A stretch of DNA of 64,000 nucleotides, taken from the NCBI GenBank assembly GCA_026413255.1, contig JAOCZO010000011.1, positions 62,001 to 126,000 on the forward strand, read 5' to 3'. Both the position numbers and the translations under genes were made by a program. Shown piece by piece: positions 34,056 through 44,700 of the stretch (within the stretch, counting starts at the first letter, position 1; every line of letters begins with the position of its first letter). The notes below the pieces were generated by a model. It had not been told where the DNA came from and did not search any database. It was given only the letters and a program-made list of their open reading frames with translations. Origin of the DNA: Fereydounia khargensis (Eukaryota > Basidiomycota > Ustilaginomycetes > Urocystidales > Fereydouniaceae).

Positions 34056-37000
34056 ATGAAGGCCGAAGATCAACCTCAGCTAGCTCAGCCCGGCCAAGGG
34101 CAAGTTGCCCCCAGCCAGATCACCCCATCAACTCGTCCACCCCCGCGAAAGCGCAACCGCCAGGCCCTCTCATGTACAGCCTGTCGCGAGCGCAAGATCA
34201 AATGCGACCGCACCGTCCCCTGCTCCCAGTGCGTCAAGCGCGGCGACCAGCAGTTCTGCAGGATCGAGCAAAAGCCCAAGATCGTCCATGACAACGCCAA
34301 GAAGAAGCAACAGCAACAACAACAGCAATATCCGCAGCTGCCCCAGCCGTCCGAACCCACCCGATCAGCGAGCGAGCAGCACACATCAGCTTCATCCGGC
34401 CCCTTGTCCCCGGGAGCTCTCGCCTACAGTCAATTTAGCGAGGCCGTCTCGGGTGCTACTGGCAGCGCCTTTTCGTCCACCAGTCCCTCACCAGCCGAGG
34501 TTGAAGCCATCAAAGCCCGGCTCGCCATGCTCGAGTCCATGCTCCAGGGACAACAACAGCCTCAGGGCATCAGTGCCACTGGACTCTCGCCAAGCAACGG
34601 CATCTCCGCTGGCTCATCCACCTCGCCGTCATCCACCTCGTGGGCTCAGCGCTCTTCCGGAAGCAGTCCCATCAGCAACTTCTCCATCAACGGTAACGCC
34701 GCAGCTCGATCAGGTAGCCTCGGAGCGTTTTCGCATTCGTCCGGAAGCAATTATCACAACGCAAACAGCGATAGTGAAGAGGACGTCGAGCACCTTGCCA
34801 ACATTACCCAAAGGCCTTTCCAGAACGTGTACCACAGTCTTCCACAACCTACCAACACCACACACTTCTTGCCTCCCCAGATTCCCAACATGCCTCGATC
34901 ACGAAAGGACTTTGACAGTGACACCGAGGATGCCGCTACCGTTCTCGAGAAGCTTGCCATGGGTGATGGCCCTCGGCCCGTCAAGAAACCGGGTCCAGGC
35001 GAATGTCCGCGCTCGGGCGGCGGTGCGGGCGGTGCCGGTGGCTCGCATCCCGATGGAGAAGGCGAAGGGCCCACCATCGCAAGGTGTCTGTCCAAGGACA
35101 AGGAGCGCGATCTGATGACATTAGACGATCCGGCGAACGACGCGACAGGTGCCAAGTTTGAGCGCTGCCTTGCCAAGGACAAGGCGATGGGCATCATGAC
35201 GGAAAAGGACGGACAAGTGGACTGTGCCATGTTTGAACGCTGCGTCGCTATCGAAGGCAGCCCCGACAACCAGCAGGGTCACTCTCACATCAACACGATC
35301 TCCGTCTCTGCTCCTGGTGCTCCTTCGGCTGAAGTCGTCGTCCAAGACTCTGTTCCATCTGTAGGCCAGCCTGGTCAGGAGCAGGGCCCCGTACATGCAG
35401 GCATTGGTGGTCCCGAATGCTATTGTGGACCTCAATGTAGAGAAGACTCGCAGTCGCCACACACTCACGAGGTGCCTGATGCTGGCAAGGGTGAGGCTCA
35501 CAGTTGCCCCTCCGACCCAAGCAAGACCACGGGCGACACCTGCGCTCCCATCACGGAAGCCTGCCGTCTGGCTTGTCGCAACGACGGCCTTCTTCGTCTC
35601 AAGAATGGACCGGAAACTCTACTGGGCTGGGGCATGGGCTGGGCATGGGCGTCGGGAGAGGCCCTCCTTCGTGACGACATGAAGAAGGCCGAGCAGGAAG
35701 ATCGTCCCTTCATTGCAACCGAGCGCACTGAGCGAGAAGCCATTCTCCGCGCTATCTGTCTCAGCCTGCCGACGAAGGAGGTTGCGAGCCAGCTGGTCGA
35801 GGTCTACGAGACCCGAGTCAGGTATCTCTCCGGCCACGTGGTCCATATTCCATGCCTCAAGCGTGAGATGGAGGCTTTCTACGCGCTTGACTCGGTCGAG
35901 AAGCGCGCCAGGGTCGTCAACTTTGTTGATCCAGGATGGCTCGCCATGTTCCTGGCCATCCTCGCCCTCGGCTTGCGCTTCTATCCGTGCAAGCCAAAGT
36001 CAGAGTGGGTTTCGGTCAAGCATCTGTTTGATGGCAAGACGATCCACGCCTGGCACTCGGCGGCAAAGACCTGTCTCGTGCTTGCTGGTCTGCACAACTC
36101 TACCAGCATGAGTGTCCTGCAGACCATACTGCTGCTCTACCTCTACACCTCGGGACAGGGTAGCAGCTGCGGTGGCGAGACGGACGCTGGCTCCACCAGC
36201 ACCGCTCTGATCCGTATTGGTATCACCAACGCACAGGAGATGGGTCTTCATCGTCTCGGCGACTTTGACAAGCGCCCCACACTTAACGAGCCTTCGTCCA
36301 AGGCGATCCGCCGCGAGATTGCAAAGCGAGTCTGGTGGGGTCTGGTGACGCGCGACTGGTGCGCAGCCGGCTCAGGCTGCTCCAAGGACTACGTGGTCAA
36401 CCCAGATCATTTCAACACGCCTTTCCCTGGCAACTACAATGATGAGGATCTGCTTACCACTCCCCTACCACCTCCGCGACCACGAGAGGAGTTCACAGAG
36501 ATGTCGTATGTTCTGGCCAACATCGAGGTCTGTCTGGTGATCCGCGAAGACGTGGATATTCGTCACCGGCGTGACATTATCGCCGCGACCGACGGCAGTG
36601 ATCGCAGGCTCACCTGCGCCGAGTCGCGCAAGCTCGACCAAATGTACCGCAACCTGCTGGAGAATGCACCGAGCTTCTTCAAGGTTGGCTCGGAGATTGG
36701 CCGTGTTACCTGCATCGAAGTTCAGCGATGGCTGCTGCAGCAGGGTGTGTTTAGCAAGCTTCTCCGTATCCATCGACCGAATCTGTCTAGCCGAGAAGAG
36801 TCACGGACGAACTGCGTGTTGCTTGCACGATCTATCCTCGACATGCAGAAGAAGATCCGTTCGCGCTGCACTGTCATTGACCGACTCTGGTTGAACCTGA
36901 TGCAGAGCTTCTCGGCGGCCATTGTATTGGCGTTGCACCTGCTCCACACCAGGCCACAGCCCGAGCACCGCGAATCGGTGCGTTCAGAGATCACTGAAGC

Positions 37001-38519
37001 CATCGCGGCACTCAAGCAGATCGACGGAAGCGATTGCACGGCCAAGAAGTGCATCCGCGTCATCGAAGCTCTCCTCACTGAGGAAGAGGAGCGATGGAAG
37101 GCCGGCAACGACGCTCTCGCTGCATCTCAGAGCAAAGACGCAAATGAACTTGGTGCTCAGGACCAGGCCAACCACAAGAGGAAGCGCCAGCTGGAGCCGG
37201 TTGGCAGCAACATTGAGGCTGAGACCTCTGGCCCTGGTCGACGCAAGAACCTGCTGAGCCTAGCCCAGCGAGTCGCAACCGCTGCGAGGGGCGAGGAGGC
37301 CAGGGCGCAAGAATTGTTGCAACAGGAGGCCAAGTCGAAGCGCGTCGCTGGCATGGGTGCCTTCCCCAACGCAACTGCTGTGGTCAACCAGCTTCCAGCA
37401 AACGGTATGAGCTGGAACAGCGGACTTGCGGGTGTCCACACGATGAAGGACGACGCATCGAGCATGCTGATGAACACGCTCACGCTTCCTAATCCTGGAC
37501 CGAGCCCGATTCCCTTCCTGATGGGCGAGCAAGCACCAGTGCCGGATGGTTCAGACGTGCAGTTCCCGGTCATGTCGCACACTACGCAGCACCAGCAACC
37601 CATGTTCGACTTTAGCAGCCTCAACACTACCGGTTTGGCGACGATGCCAGGCAACAACACTGCTCGCACGGCGCCACCGAACGGCGTGGACGTCATGTTC
37701 AACAACCCGATCACACCTCCCGACGGCCAGTCCTTTGACTTGGCCGCATTCTTGGAGCAGTGTGAGAACTCGCCCGGAAGCTCGAGCGACGGCAGCCTGC
37801 CAACCGGCCAGGACGACCAACAGCAACCGTCAAGGCAGCAGAGCATTGCTAGCATGGATACCTTCAACACAGCTTCTCAGGGTGCGCAGTCGACGCCTGG
37901 TTCGTCAGGCAGCGATGTGGCCCCGACGAGCATGGACTCGTTCTGGAACTGGATCCTGACGCAGGGTCCAAACGCTGGGCCTGCACCGCAAGCTGGAGGC
38001 AACACTGGCTCCGCCGTCAATGCTGCCGCTACTGCGACTGCTCCGGCATCTGGACAAGCGGCGCCAGCGCCTGCCGCGTCAAGCCAGTCTGCCATGGTTT
38101 CGGCCGTGCCAGCAACCTCGGCGGCGATCAACCCGTCGCTCTTTACTGGGCTGACACCGTTCTTCAACCCATCGCAGGCGGGCTACTTCCCAAGCAGCAC
38201 TGGAGTCCCCACTTCTGGGCAGGTATCAGCTACGATGGGGGTGCCGATCTTCCAGGTAGAGACGCCGTTTAAGCCAACGTCGGCAGCCACAGCAGCGCCT
38301 ACGACGACTTCGCTCCCTGCCACATCGAATGCGTTCGACGTGCAGTCACCGCCCATCGGGTCGGTAGGCACGCCCAGCGCCGGCTTTGCCGCTGACAGCC
38401 TGCTCGGTGCTGCGCCGCTGTACGATTTCACTGACTACGCGAACGCCTGGACAGCCTCCAACCCAGCAGCCGTGCCTACTCCGTCGCAGAGTCGTGGACC
38501 TGTGATTTCCGATCCGTAA
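34056..38519 (+). CDS. Zn(II)2Cys6 transcription factor with a fungal-specific regulatory domain
   Basis: One exon of 1,487 residues. The binuclear zinc cluster uses Cys 40, 43, 50, 56, 59 and 68 (C-x2-C-x6-C-x5-C-x2-C-x8-C), preceded by a basic 'RKRNRQ'. A Gln run follows, then a short helical segment near residue 150 ('AEVEAIKARLAMLESML') that may dimerise. The middle homology region starts near residue 540 and includes 'DPGWLAMFLAILALGLRF' and 'RREIAKRVWWGLVTRDWCAA'. The C-terminal 400 residues are Gln/Ser/Ala/Pro-rich, typical of an activation domain. Odd is a cysteine-bearing insert between about 317 and 507, with three 'RC[LV]' repeats and a 'CYCGPQC' motif. Target genes cannot be named; the regulatory domain broadly resembles xylanolytic-activator-type factors. 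Confidence 0.93.
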   Translation: MKAEDQPQLAQPGQGQVAPSQITPSTRPPPRKRNRQALSCTACRERKIKCDRTVPCSQCVKRGDQQFCRIEQKPKIVHDNAKKKQQQQQQQYPQLPQPSEPTRSASEQHTSASSGPLSPGALAYSQFSEAVSGATGSAFSSTSPSPAEVEAIKARLAMLESMLQGQQQPQGISATGLSPSNGISAGSSTSPSSTSWAQRSSGSSPISNFSINGNAAARSGSLGAFSHSSGSNYHNANSDSEEDVEHLANITQRPFQNVYHSLPQPTNTTHFLPPQIPNMPRSRKDFDSDTEDAATVLEKLAMGDGPRPVKKPGPGECPRSGGGAGGAGGSHPDGEGEGPTIARCLSKDKERDLMTLDDPANDATGAKFERCLAKDKAMGIMTEKDGQVDCAMFERCVAIEGSPDNQQGHSHINTISVSAPGAPSAEVVVQDSVPSVGQPGQEQGPVHAGIGGPECYCGPQCREDSQSPHTHEVPDAGKGEAHSCPSDPSKTTGDTCAPITEACRLACRNDGLLRLKNGPETLLGWGMGWAWASGEALLRDDMKKAEQEDRPFIATERTEREAILRAICLSLPTKEVASQLVEVYETRVRYLSGHVVHIPCLKREMEAFYALDSVEKRARVVNFVDPGWLAMFLAILALGLRFYPCKPKSEWVSVKHLFDGKTIHAWHSAAKTCLVLAGLHNSTSMSVLQTILLLYLYTSGQGSSCGGETDAGSTSTALIRIGITNAQEMGLHRLGDFDKRPTLNEPSSKAIRREIAKRVWWGLVTRDWCAAGSGCSKDYVVNPDHFNTPFPGNYNDEDLLTTPLPPPRPREEFTEMSYVLANIEVCLVIREDVDIRHRRDIIAATDGSDRRLTCAESRKLDQMYRNLLENAPSFFKVGSEIGRVTCIEVQRWLLQQGVFSKLLRIHRPNLSSREESRTNCVLLARSILDMQKKIRSRCTVIDRLWLNLMQSFSAAIVLALHLLHTRPQPEHRESVRSEITEAIAALKQIDGSDCTAKKCIRVIEALLTEEEERWKAGNDALAASQSKDANELGAQDQANHKRKRQLEPVGSNIEAETSGPGRRKNLLSLAQRVATAARGEEARAQELLQQEAKSKRVAGMGAFPNATAVVNQLPANGMSWNSGLAGVHTMKDDASSMLMNTLTLPNPGPSPIPFLMGEQAPVPDGSDVQFPVMSHTTQHQQPMFDFSSLNTTGLATMPGNNTARTAPPNGVDVMFNNPITPPDGQSFDLAAFLEQCENSPGSSSDGSLPTGQDDQQQPSRQQSIASMDTFNTASQGAQSTPGSSGSDVAPTSMDSFWNWILTQGPNAGPAPQAGGNTGSAVNAAATATAPASGQAAPAPAASSQSAMVSAVPATSAAINPSLFTGLTPFFNPSQAGYFPSSTGVPTSGQVSATMGVPIFQVETPFKPTSAATAAPTTTSLPATSNAFDVQSPPIGSVGTPSAGFAADSLLGAAPLYDFTDYANAWTASNPAAVPTPSQSRGPVISDP

Positions 38520-39090
38520 CGTAACAGCTACATGAGATTTGATTCGACTCTCGACTGTACTAGTTTTTTCCTCTCCTGCTCCTGATATGTACATTATCTC
38601 TCCACTCGAGACACTGAGATACGTTATCCGTTGAACAAGCAGACAGACGGAATGATTGGTGGGACTGCAGATTGAATTGCGGTGAAGGGTAGATAAGAAT
38701 ATGGCAGTGGCAACTCACCGAGTTGGACTGACTAGAATGTGAACGCACACAGACAGAGACACAGACATGCACGGACGAAGAAAGCACTCGAGCGGTCGCA
38801 GCATGTCCCACCATCCTGTCCCTCGCTCCTTCACAATGAGATTGGCCGTGTGCAAGGAAAGCAAAGTCAAGGAGAGGAAAAAGGACAGGTGCGGGTGGGA
38901 CAAGACAGCAACCCCGCCGATTCGAGACTTTACACTGCTCTGTGGACATAGGGTTGTGCCATTTTGGGGTGTGTGTGTGTATGGCATCAAAGCCAAGCCA
39001 TAAGAGTCAAAATTGTACAGCGTGGGATGGGCCGAGCCGAGCACGCATCCACAATACAAGAGATCTTTTGGGGGTGTGCCGGTGAGGCGT
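38520..39090. other. Convergent 3' gap, 0.57 kb
   Basis: It lies between the stops of the zinc-cluster regulator and the L23a gene. No gene is seen; both 3' UTRs are expected. Confidence 0.55.
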
Positions 39091-39738
39091 TTAGAGGAAG
39101 CCGATGCGGTTGGACACGTCCAGGGCGTCCTGGTCGGGGGTGAGGCGGACGTAGGCCTTCTTCTTTCCGTCCGGGCGGATGAGGGTGTTGATGTGGGCCG
39201 CCTCGACGTCGTACAGCTTCTTGAGGGCGCCCTTGATCTGGCGCTTGTTGGCGCGGCGGTCAACGATGAAGACGAGCGTGTTGATCTCCTCGATCTTCTT
39301 CATCGCGCTCTCCGTGTTGAGGGGGAACAGGATGGTCTGGTAGGCGTCCATGCGCGGGGCGTGGGGGACCGACTTGCGCGGGTAGCGCGGGGCACGGGCG
39401 AGCTTGAGCGTCGTAGGGCGACGGAAGACGACCGAGGTGCGCACCTTGCGCGCGGCGTGGCCAGAGGTACCCTTAAGGGCAGCCTTCTTGGCCGAAGCGG
39501 CCTTGGTAGTAGCGGGCTTGGCTGTCATAGGAAACAAGGAAAGGTGGTGGGGGTGGTGGTAAGTCGCGGTGGTCCAAATACAGCATGTGAGGTTGCGGCC
39601 CCCATTCGCAGTACTGTGCTATCCCATGCCTTCCTCTGCCCCTCCCGAACCCCACCCCGTCCTAGACCAAGCATTCCGATCCACCACCGCTCCCATTCCT
39701 ATCCGCACAATACAACCACCGCAATACTCACAGGACAT
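39091..39738 (-). CDS. RPL25: 60S ribosomal protein L23a (uL23)
   Basis: Exon 1 is only seven nucleotides (39738-39732, ATG TCC T), followed by a 210-nt intron with a GTGAGT donor and ACAG acceptor. Exon 2 is 39521-39091. The product has 145 residues beginning '[20 protein letters not shown]'. The basic tail and the globular part ('[20 protein letters not shown]', '[23 protein letters not shown]', ending 'NRIGFL') are diagnostic of uL23 at the polypeptide exit tunnel, where it binds nascent-chain factors and SRP. Without splicing, exon 2 opens a frame with two Met codons just upstream, which could mislead gene finders. An intron right after the start codon is common in fungal ribosomal protein genes. 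Confidence 0.95.
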
Positions 39739-39926
39739 CTTGGACCGCGGGGATGATCTTGAGGTGATGAGTCAAGAAGGTGAGCACCGCCGTACCACGA
39801 GTTTGGGTCGCAGCCCAGCCTCAGATTTCGGTTTGGCGCAATTTTGCAAGCGGCGCGCGCGGCTCCGGGCAAACGGAAAAAAATCTTCCCATCACGTGCT
39901 GCTCGGCCGAGGAGCTGGGTGGGCAC

Positions 39927-41432
39927 CTACTGGAAGGTGTGAATTTCGGTTCCGGACGCGACTATGAGCGCGGGCAGGGGGTCGGGGAGCCAGGCGGCGG
40001 CGCGTGGCGGAGGCGAGAGGGGTGGCGAGGCCCACACGGGGGCTAGGCCAGAGCCAGAGCCAGAGCCAGAGCCGAGGGTTGGTGTTAGCGTGGGATCCAG
40101 GGTCCATACGCGGAGCACGCCGTCCTGACCCGCCGCAGCGAGCAGCCGGTGTTGCTGGCAGACGGCGATGCCCTGTCCATCAGATGGGGTTAGAAACGAT
40201 GCTCTGCGGGTACCGCACCGAGGGACCGGGCTTACCAGTCCGTGTGTGTACTCGTTCACGTGGCCAGAAAGCGCGGTGCACCTACCCGCGCCGGGAGACA
40301 GGTCGAGTACTCGTATCTGCGGTGTGGTGTCAGCTGTGGCGAGGCGTGACGCGACGCTGCGGTGCGGTACATACTGCTCCACTGGTCCATGCGGCCACGA
40401 TCTCGGTCTGCGAGAGGCGGAGGAGCGCCGTCACGGCGCCGGGGGCAGAGGCGATGGTCTGCCGCGGGCGCAGGCGGATCACGGACCCGTTGCGCAGGCC
40501 GATGATGGGCTCGTCGGCGAGCGTAAAACAGACGGCCATGGCGTCGCTGTCGAGCCGCGTCGAGTGCGCTCCAACGCTGAGTACCACCGAGCGTCCAACG
40601 CACACGGCTACCTTGGGCGTGCCGGTGTGTGCGCCCACGGCCGCGGCGAATACGTCGCCCCGCGGCAGCATGATGAGCGGGTGCGCTGGCTCTCGAATGT
40701 CCAGCGAGACCACTCGATCCACACGGCCGGGACCGATGAGACTTGGCGCCCACCCCGCGCCCCGCGGCGATTCGTCAGCCCATCTTTTCTCTCTCTCCGG
40801 AGCTAGGCGATGATACGACTTACTAGATGGCCTGGTTGCTAGTGAGCAGGATATCCGGCGCCTTGGCCACTGCTCTCGGCTCGCCTGCACCGCTGCTACT
40901 GCTCAGCTCCCACGTCAGCTCGCCATGCACGGTCGCGAGGATCCGGCCGCGCTCGCCCACGGCCAGGCTGGAGACGTAGTCGTGCGCCGCGTACCGGTGG
41001 TGCGGCGAGCTGCGCAGCGACACCTGCCTGACACACTTCATCCGTGCGTACATGGACAGCAGCGCATCCCTGTTGCCCATCTAGGCGCGTCAGTACCCGC
41101 CTCAAGCAGCGCACAGCGCACACGTACCTGCTCAGTCTCGCACTGGCACCCAGCGACATGCGCCCGCGCAGACGCACCGAAACCACGTCCACGCACCCCA
41201 CCACAGCCGGAGCCGGGGCCGGGGCCGGGGCCGGGGCCGGGGCCAGAGCGTTCTTTCTCTTCTCCTCCTTCCTCTTGCTCGCCGCTGGGGGGGCCGCACC
41301 CGCATTCGCATTCGCATTCGCATTCGCATTCGCATTCGCATTCGCATTCGCACTCGCACTCGCAGCCTTGAAGAAGCGCTTGCGCACCGGATCCCACTCG
41401 TGCCCCGGAACGCTGAATGGCGGCGCCGACAT
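39927..41432 (-). CDS. DCAF4/WDR21-like WD-repeat protein
   Basis: Five exons (41432-41124, 41080-40824, 40741-40375, 40316-40236, 40172-39927) give 419 residues. The start 'PGHEWDPVRKRFFKA' matches the N-terminal DCAF4 motif. Low-complexity (Ala-Asn)n and (Ala-Pro)n runs follow, encoded by hexanucleotide repeats at 41302-41350 and 41211-41246. WD-type blades come next, and the strongest signature is near the end: 'LSGHVNEYTHGL' and 'RLLAAAGQDGVLRVWTLD'. DCAF4 proteins are substrate receptors for CUL4-DDB1 ubiquitin ligases, though a fungal role is not established. The first intron is the weakest call (GTGTGC donor at 41123 keeps the frame, whereas a better GTACGT at 41127 does not). Two acceptors are AAG/TAG rather than CAG. 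Confidence 0.75.
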
Positions 41433-41722
41433 GACTTGCTCAGCTCAGTTCGTATGGCGCCGATTGTCGTTCATGTCGCCCTGCACGTTGGTGGTGAGAA
41501 AGTTGGTCGCAAACTCTCAGAAATGTGGAGGAGGCACTTCCTTCCAGTCAGTCCAGTCGGTCTGTCAGGATCACGCCGCGTCCCGATTCCCGTCATCCGA
41601 ACTTCTTGATTGCATTTCAAAAGTGTAGCAGATGGTATGCTCAATGGCTAAAAGTACATATTGTTAAGTGGAAAGCAAAACAAAGGGGAAAGGGGGTATT
41701 CACGGGCAGGAATCGGCCCGCC

Positions 41723-44700
41723 TCACGTCCGGCGGTCGCGAGCTCGTCCTCGCGTCTCCTGCTCCGAGTCGCCTCCAGGTGTGCCCGAGCCGCTCCGCTC
41801 ATCGTCTCTCGCCCGGCTCGTCGCACGGTCGCGGCCCAGGATGTGTGCCAGAGCATCCGGCGCCCTTGACCGGCTGCGCGACGTAGAGACTCGCTGGGCC
41901 TGCGTGCAGTCCGTCGACAGTGCACTCGAGCCGACATCCGCGCTGCGTCCGTACACATAAAGCGACGGGGAGCCTGCATCCTGCGAGCCGACCAGCATGG
42001 CAGAAGACGTCGGGCGCGAGTTGGGTCGATGGCCCTGGTTGTAGCCTCGCGAGTCAGGCGAGTGCGACTCGTAGCTGTGTCGGCTCCGGCTGCGCGAGTG
42101 GCTCTTGCTTCGAATCGGAATCGGCATGGCTCCCCGCTCTTTGCCCCGTGCTCCTGTAATAGACTCAGCATCAGACCGCGTTCCTGTCCAAGTCTCGTTC
42201 TCGTCCAAATCGTCCATGCGTGGCCGCGAGTGCAGGCTGCGCCTCTCCGAATCGGCCGGGCTGTCATTGCGCCCTCCTGGAAGCCAATGCGCACCCTGTC
42301 CGTATGAAATCAATCCTCCGTGTGGCATGTGTGATGGCTGCCAGCCTTCGTGCCGTTGCAGCCCCGATGTCGCGGTGCGCCCACGAAGCTCGCCGCTGTC
42401 GCGGTTTGATGCTCGCGACAGTGGCCGCGAGCTGGGTGCACTACTCTCTTCGTCCGTCCGGCTCGAGTTATCCGCAGAAATCCCTGCCATGGCACCCTCT
42501 CCAGGCGGGGGCGAGGCAGGTGATGCAGGCTCTGTCGGGCGCAGACGCGCAAGGCTGGACGCCCTTCGTCCACCTGCGCCGCTTGCCTTCTCGTTCGTCG
42601 GGCTGCTCCGCTTGCGAAAGTCGAGAAAGGCATGAATTGACTCCTGAGACCGACGCTCCTCGATCGGCTGGGTCGCCAGCGAGGGTCGACGCGTGGGTAT
42701 GTCCATGCCAATGTCGGAAGCGTCGAGCTGGGACTTGCCTGCCAGGCTGACACCAGAGCGGACATCGCCACTCATGCTGACCTTTCCGTTGCCAGCCGGT
42801 GCCTGCAGCGTCTCGTCATGAAGCCAGGCGGACGCACACAGCCTCTGGATCGTCCATCGTTTGACCGGGTCAGGCTCCAGCAGCCCATGCAGCACCTCTC
42901 GAGCTGCTGCCCGATCCCAGCTCAGCCCGTCCCATCCCGTGTCTAGCGACTGGTCCTCGTCTGATTCGGGATCGACTTCAGCGTCTGCCAGGGCCTTGGC
43001 CTCCTCGTTGATCTCTAGCTTCTCCACATGGTCGGCTCGACCAGGGGCTGAGCCCACTACATGCTCCGAGTGAGTTGGCAGTGGGGCCGCAGGCGCGTCC
43101 AAGGGACGTATCAAGCTCACCGGACGGTCTCGAGGCGGCAACGACGGCAGCGACGCGCTCAGGTCTACAGCCCCAGACAGCGTCTCGGCACGCGACGGTC
43201 GGAAGAGACTCAGTCGATGTTTGGCTGCCATGTCAGCGTGAAGCGAACTGCTGCCTGATCGCTCGCGGTTGTGGTTGGATCCCGCAGCTCCTGGCACGGC
43301 GAAGGCGAGGCGTTCCGCTCTCCTGCGCAAGCGAGGGGGAACGTCCCACTGCGCCTTTGCAATCTTCATCTGGAGCCTTGGCTCAAAAGAGTCAGCGAAC
43401 GGGAGCCTACCGCTGAGCAGCGCATGTAGGATACATCCTAGAGCCCACATGTCGGCCGCAAACGGCGAAGCGGTCGCTGCTTCGTCCGCTGGGCCGGCAC
43501 CTGGCGAATTGGTTCCGGAAGGCGCAACGCTGGTTTGGAGAAACTCAGGCGCCATGTACGCTAGTGAGCCACCTCGGCCCGCTGTTTGCGGTTCTGGCTG
43601 TCGCTTGCCAGGCTTGGACCCCGTCGTACCATTAGCGACGTCTGCGGCCAACTGCCTGACAGCACTGGCAATACCAGCTGAGGCCGTCTCGGGGCCACTG
43701 CCATGAGGGTCTGACAGCCGTTGCGACAGGCCAAAGTCTGCCAACCTCCAACAGGGCATGGCGTTTTCGAGGTCAAACAGAGGGTCGAGGCTTGACACTG
43801 TTGAGACAGTTGGAGAGGCCGGGACGGACGCATCTCCCTTCTCCACGACAACGGAGCCTTCCACATGATCGGCAGCGGTGGTGGGAGCTAAAGGACCACC
43901 AGGAGTGAGCTTCCGTGTCCTTTGCTTGTATGTGGAAGTCTGCCCCTGCCCAAGTACATTCTCCAGCTTGATGTCTCCGTGCAGCACCTTGGCCCGTGAA
44001 TGAAGTGTGAGCAGCGCCGAGGCTAGTTGGCGCATGATCTCGCGGGCTGCCGCGATCGGGACGCCTTGGCTGCGCGGGGCTCGGCTGCTGCCACGCCGCA
44101 ATAAGCCGGATCCGCTTGAAATGCTCGCCGCGGCCGAGACGGGCGAAGAGGAGGTCGAAGGTGGCGGCAGACCGGATTGAGAGCCGCTGAGCGCGTTCTG
44201 CATCGATGTCGAGGCTGAGACAGCTCGATTGAGGCTACTCTGGCGATTGAGCGGACTCATGAAACCCGATCCGGTCCGCACGCTGCCAGCGGAGCGTCCG
44301 ACTGCCTCGCTCGAGCTCAGAGCCGCCGCAGTGGTGGAGTTTCTTCGAGACATTTGGGTATTGAAGGGGCTTCCAGCCTCCGAGCCCATCGAAGGCGAAC
44401 CTGACTCTGCGTTGAAGGCACGCTGAGAGCCATTACCAGGGAGAGTCAGGCGACCGCCCCCCTCGGAGCGCACAAACTGGAGCAAGTTACCTTCATCGCA
44501 GAAGGGCATGACCAGGAACTCGGCGCTACGTTCAGAACCAGCCTCAACAGTGCCGTTGGCCGATAACTTGACGACCTCGTGATGTAACAGGGGAAGGATG
44601 TGTGGATGAGAGGGAAGGCTGCTCCAAATTTTGAGTTCATCGTCAGAACTCTGGTTCACAGCGTCGGCTGCAGCTTTGCCTCGGTTGGCAGGTTCCCTGT

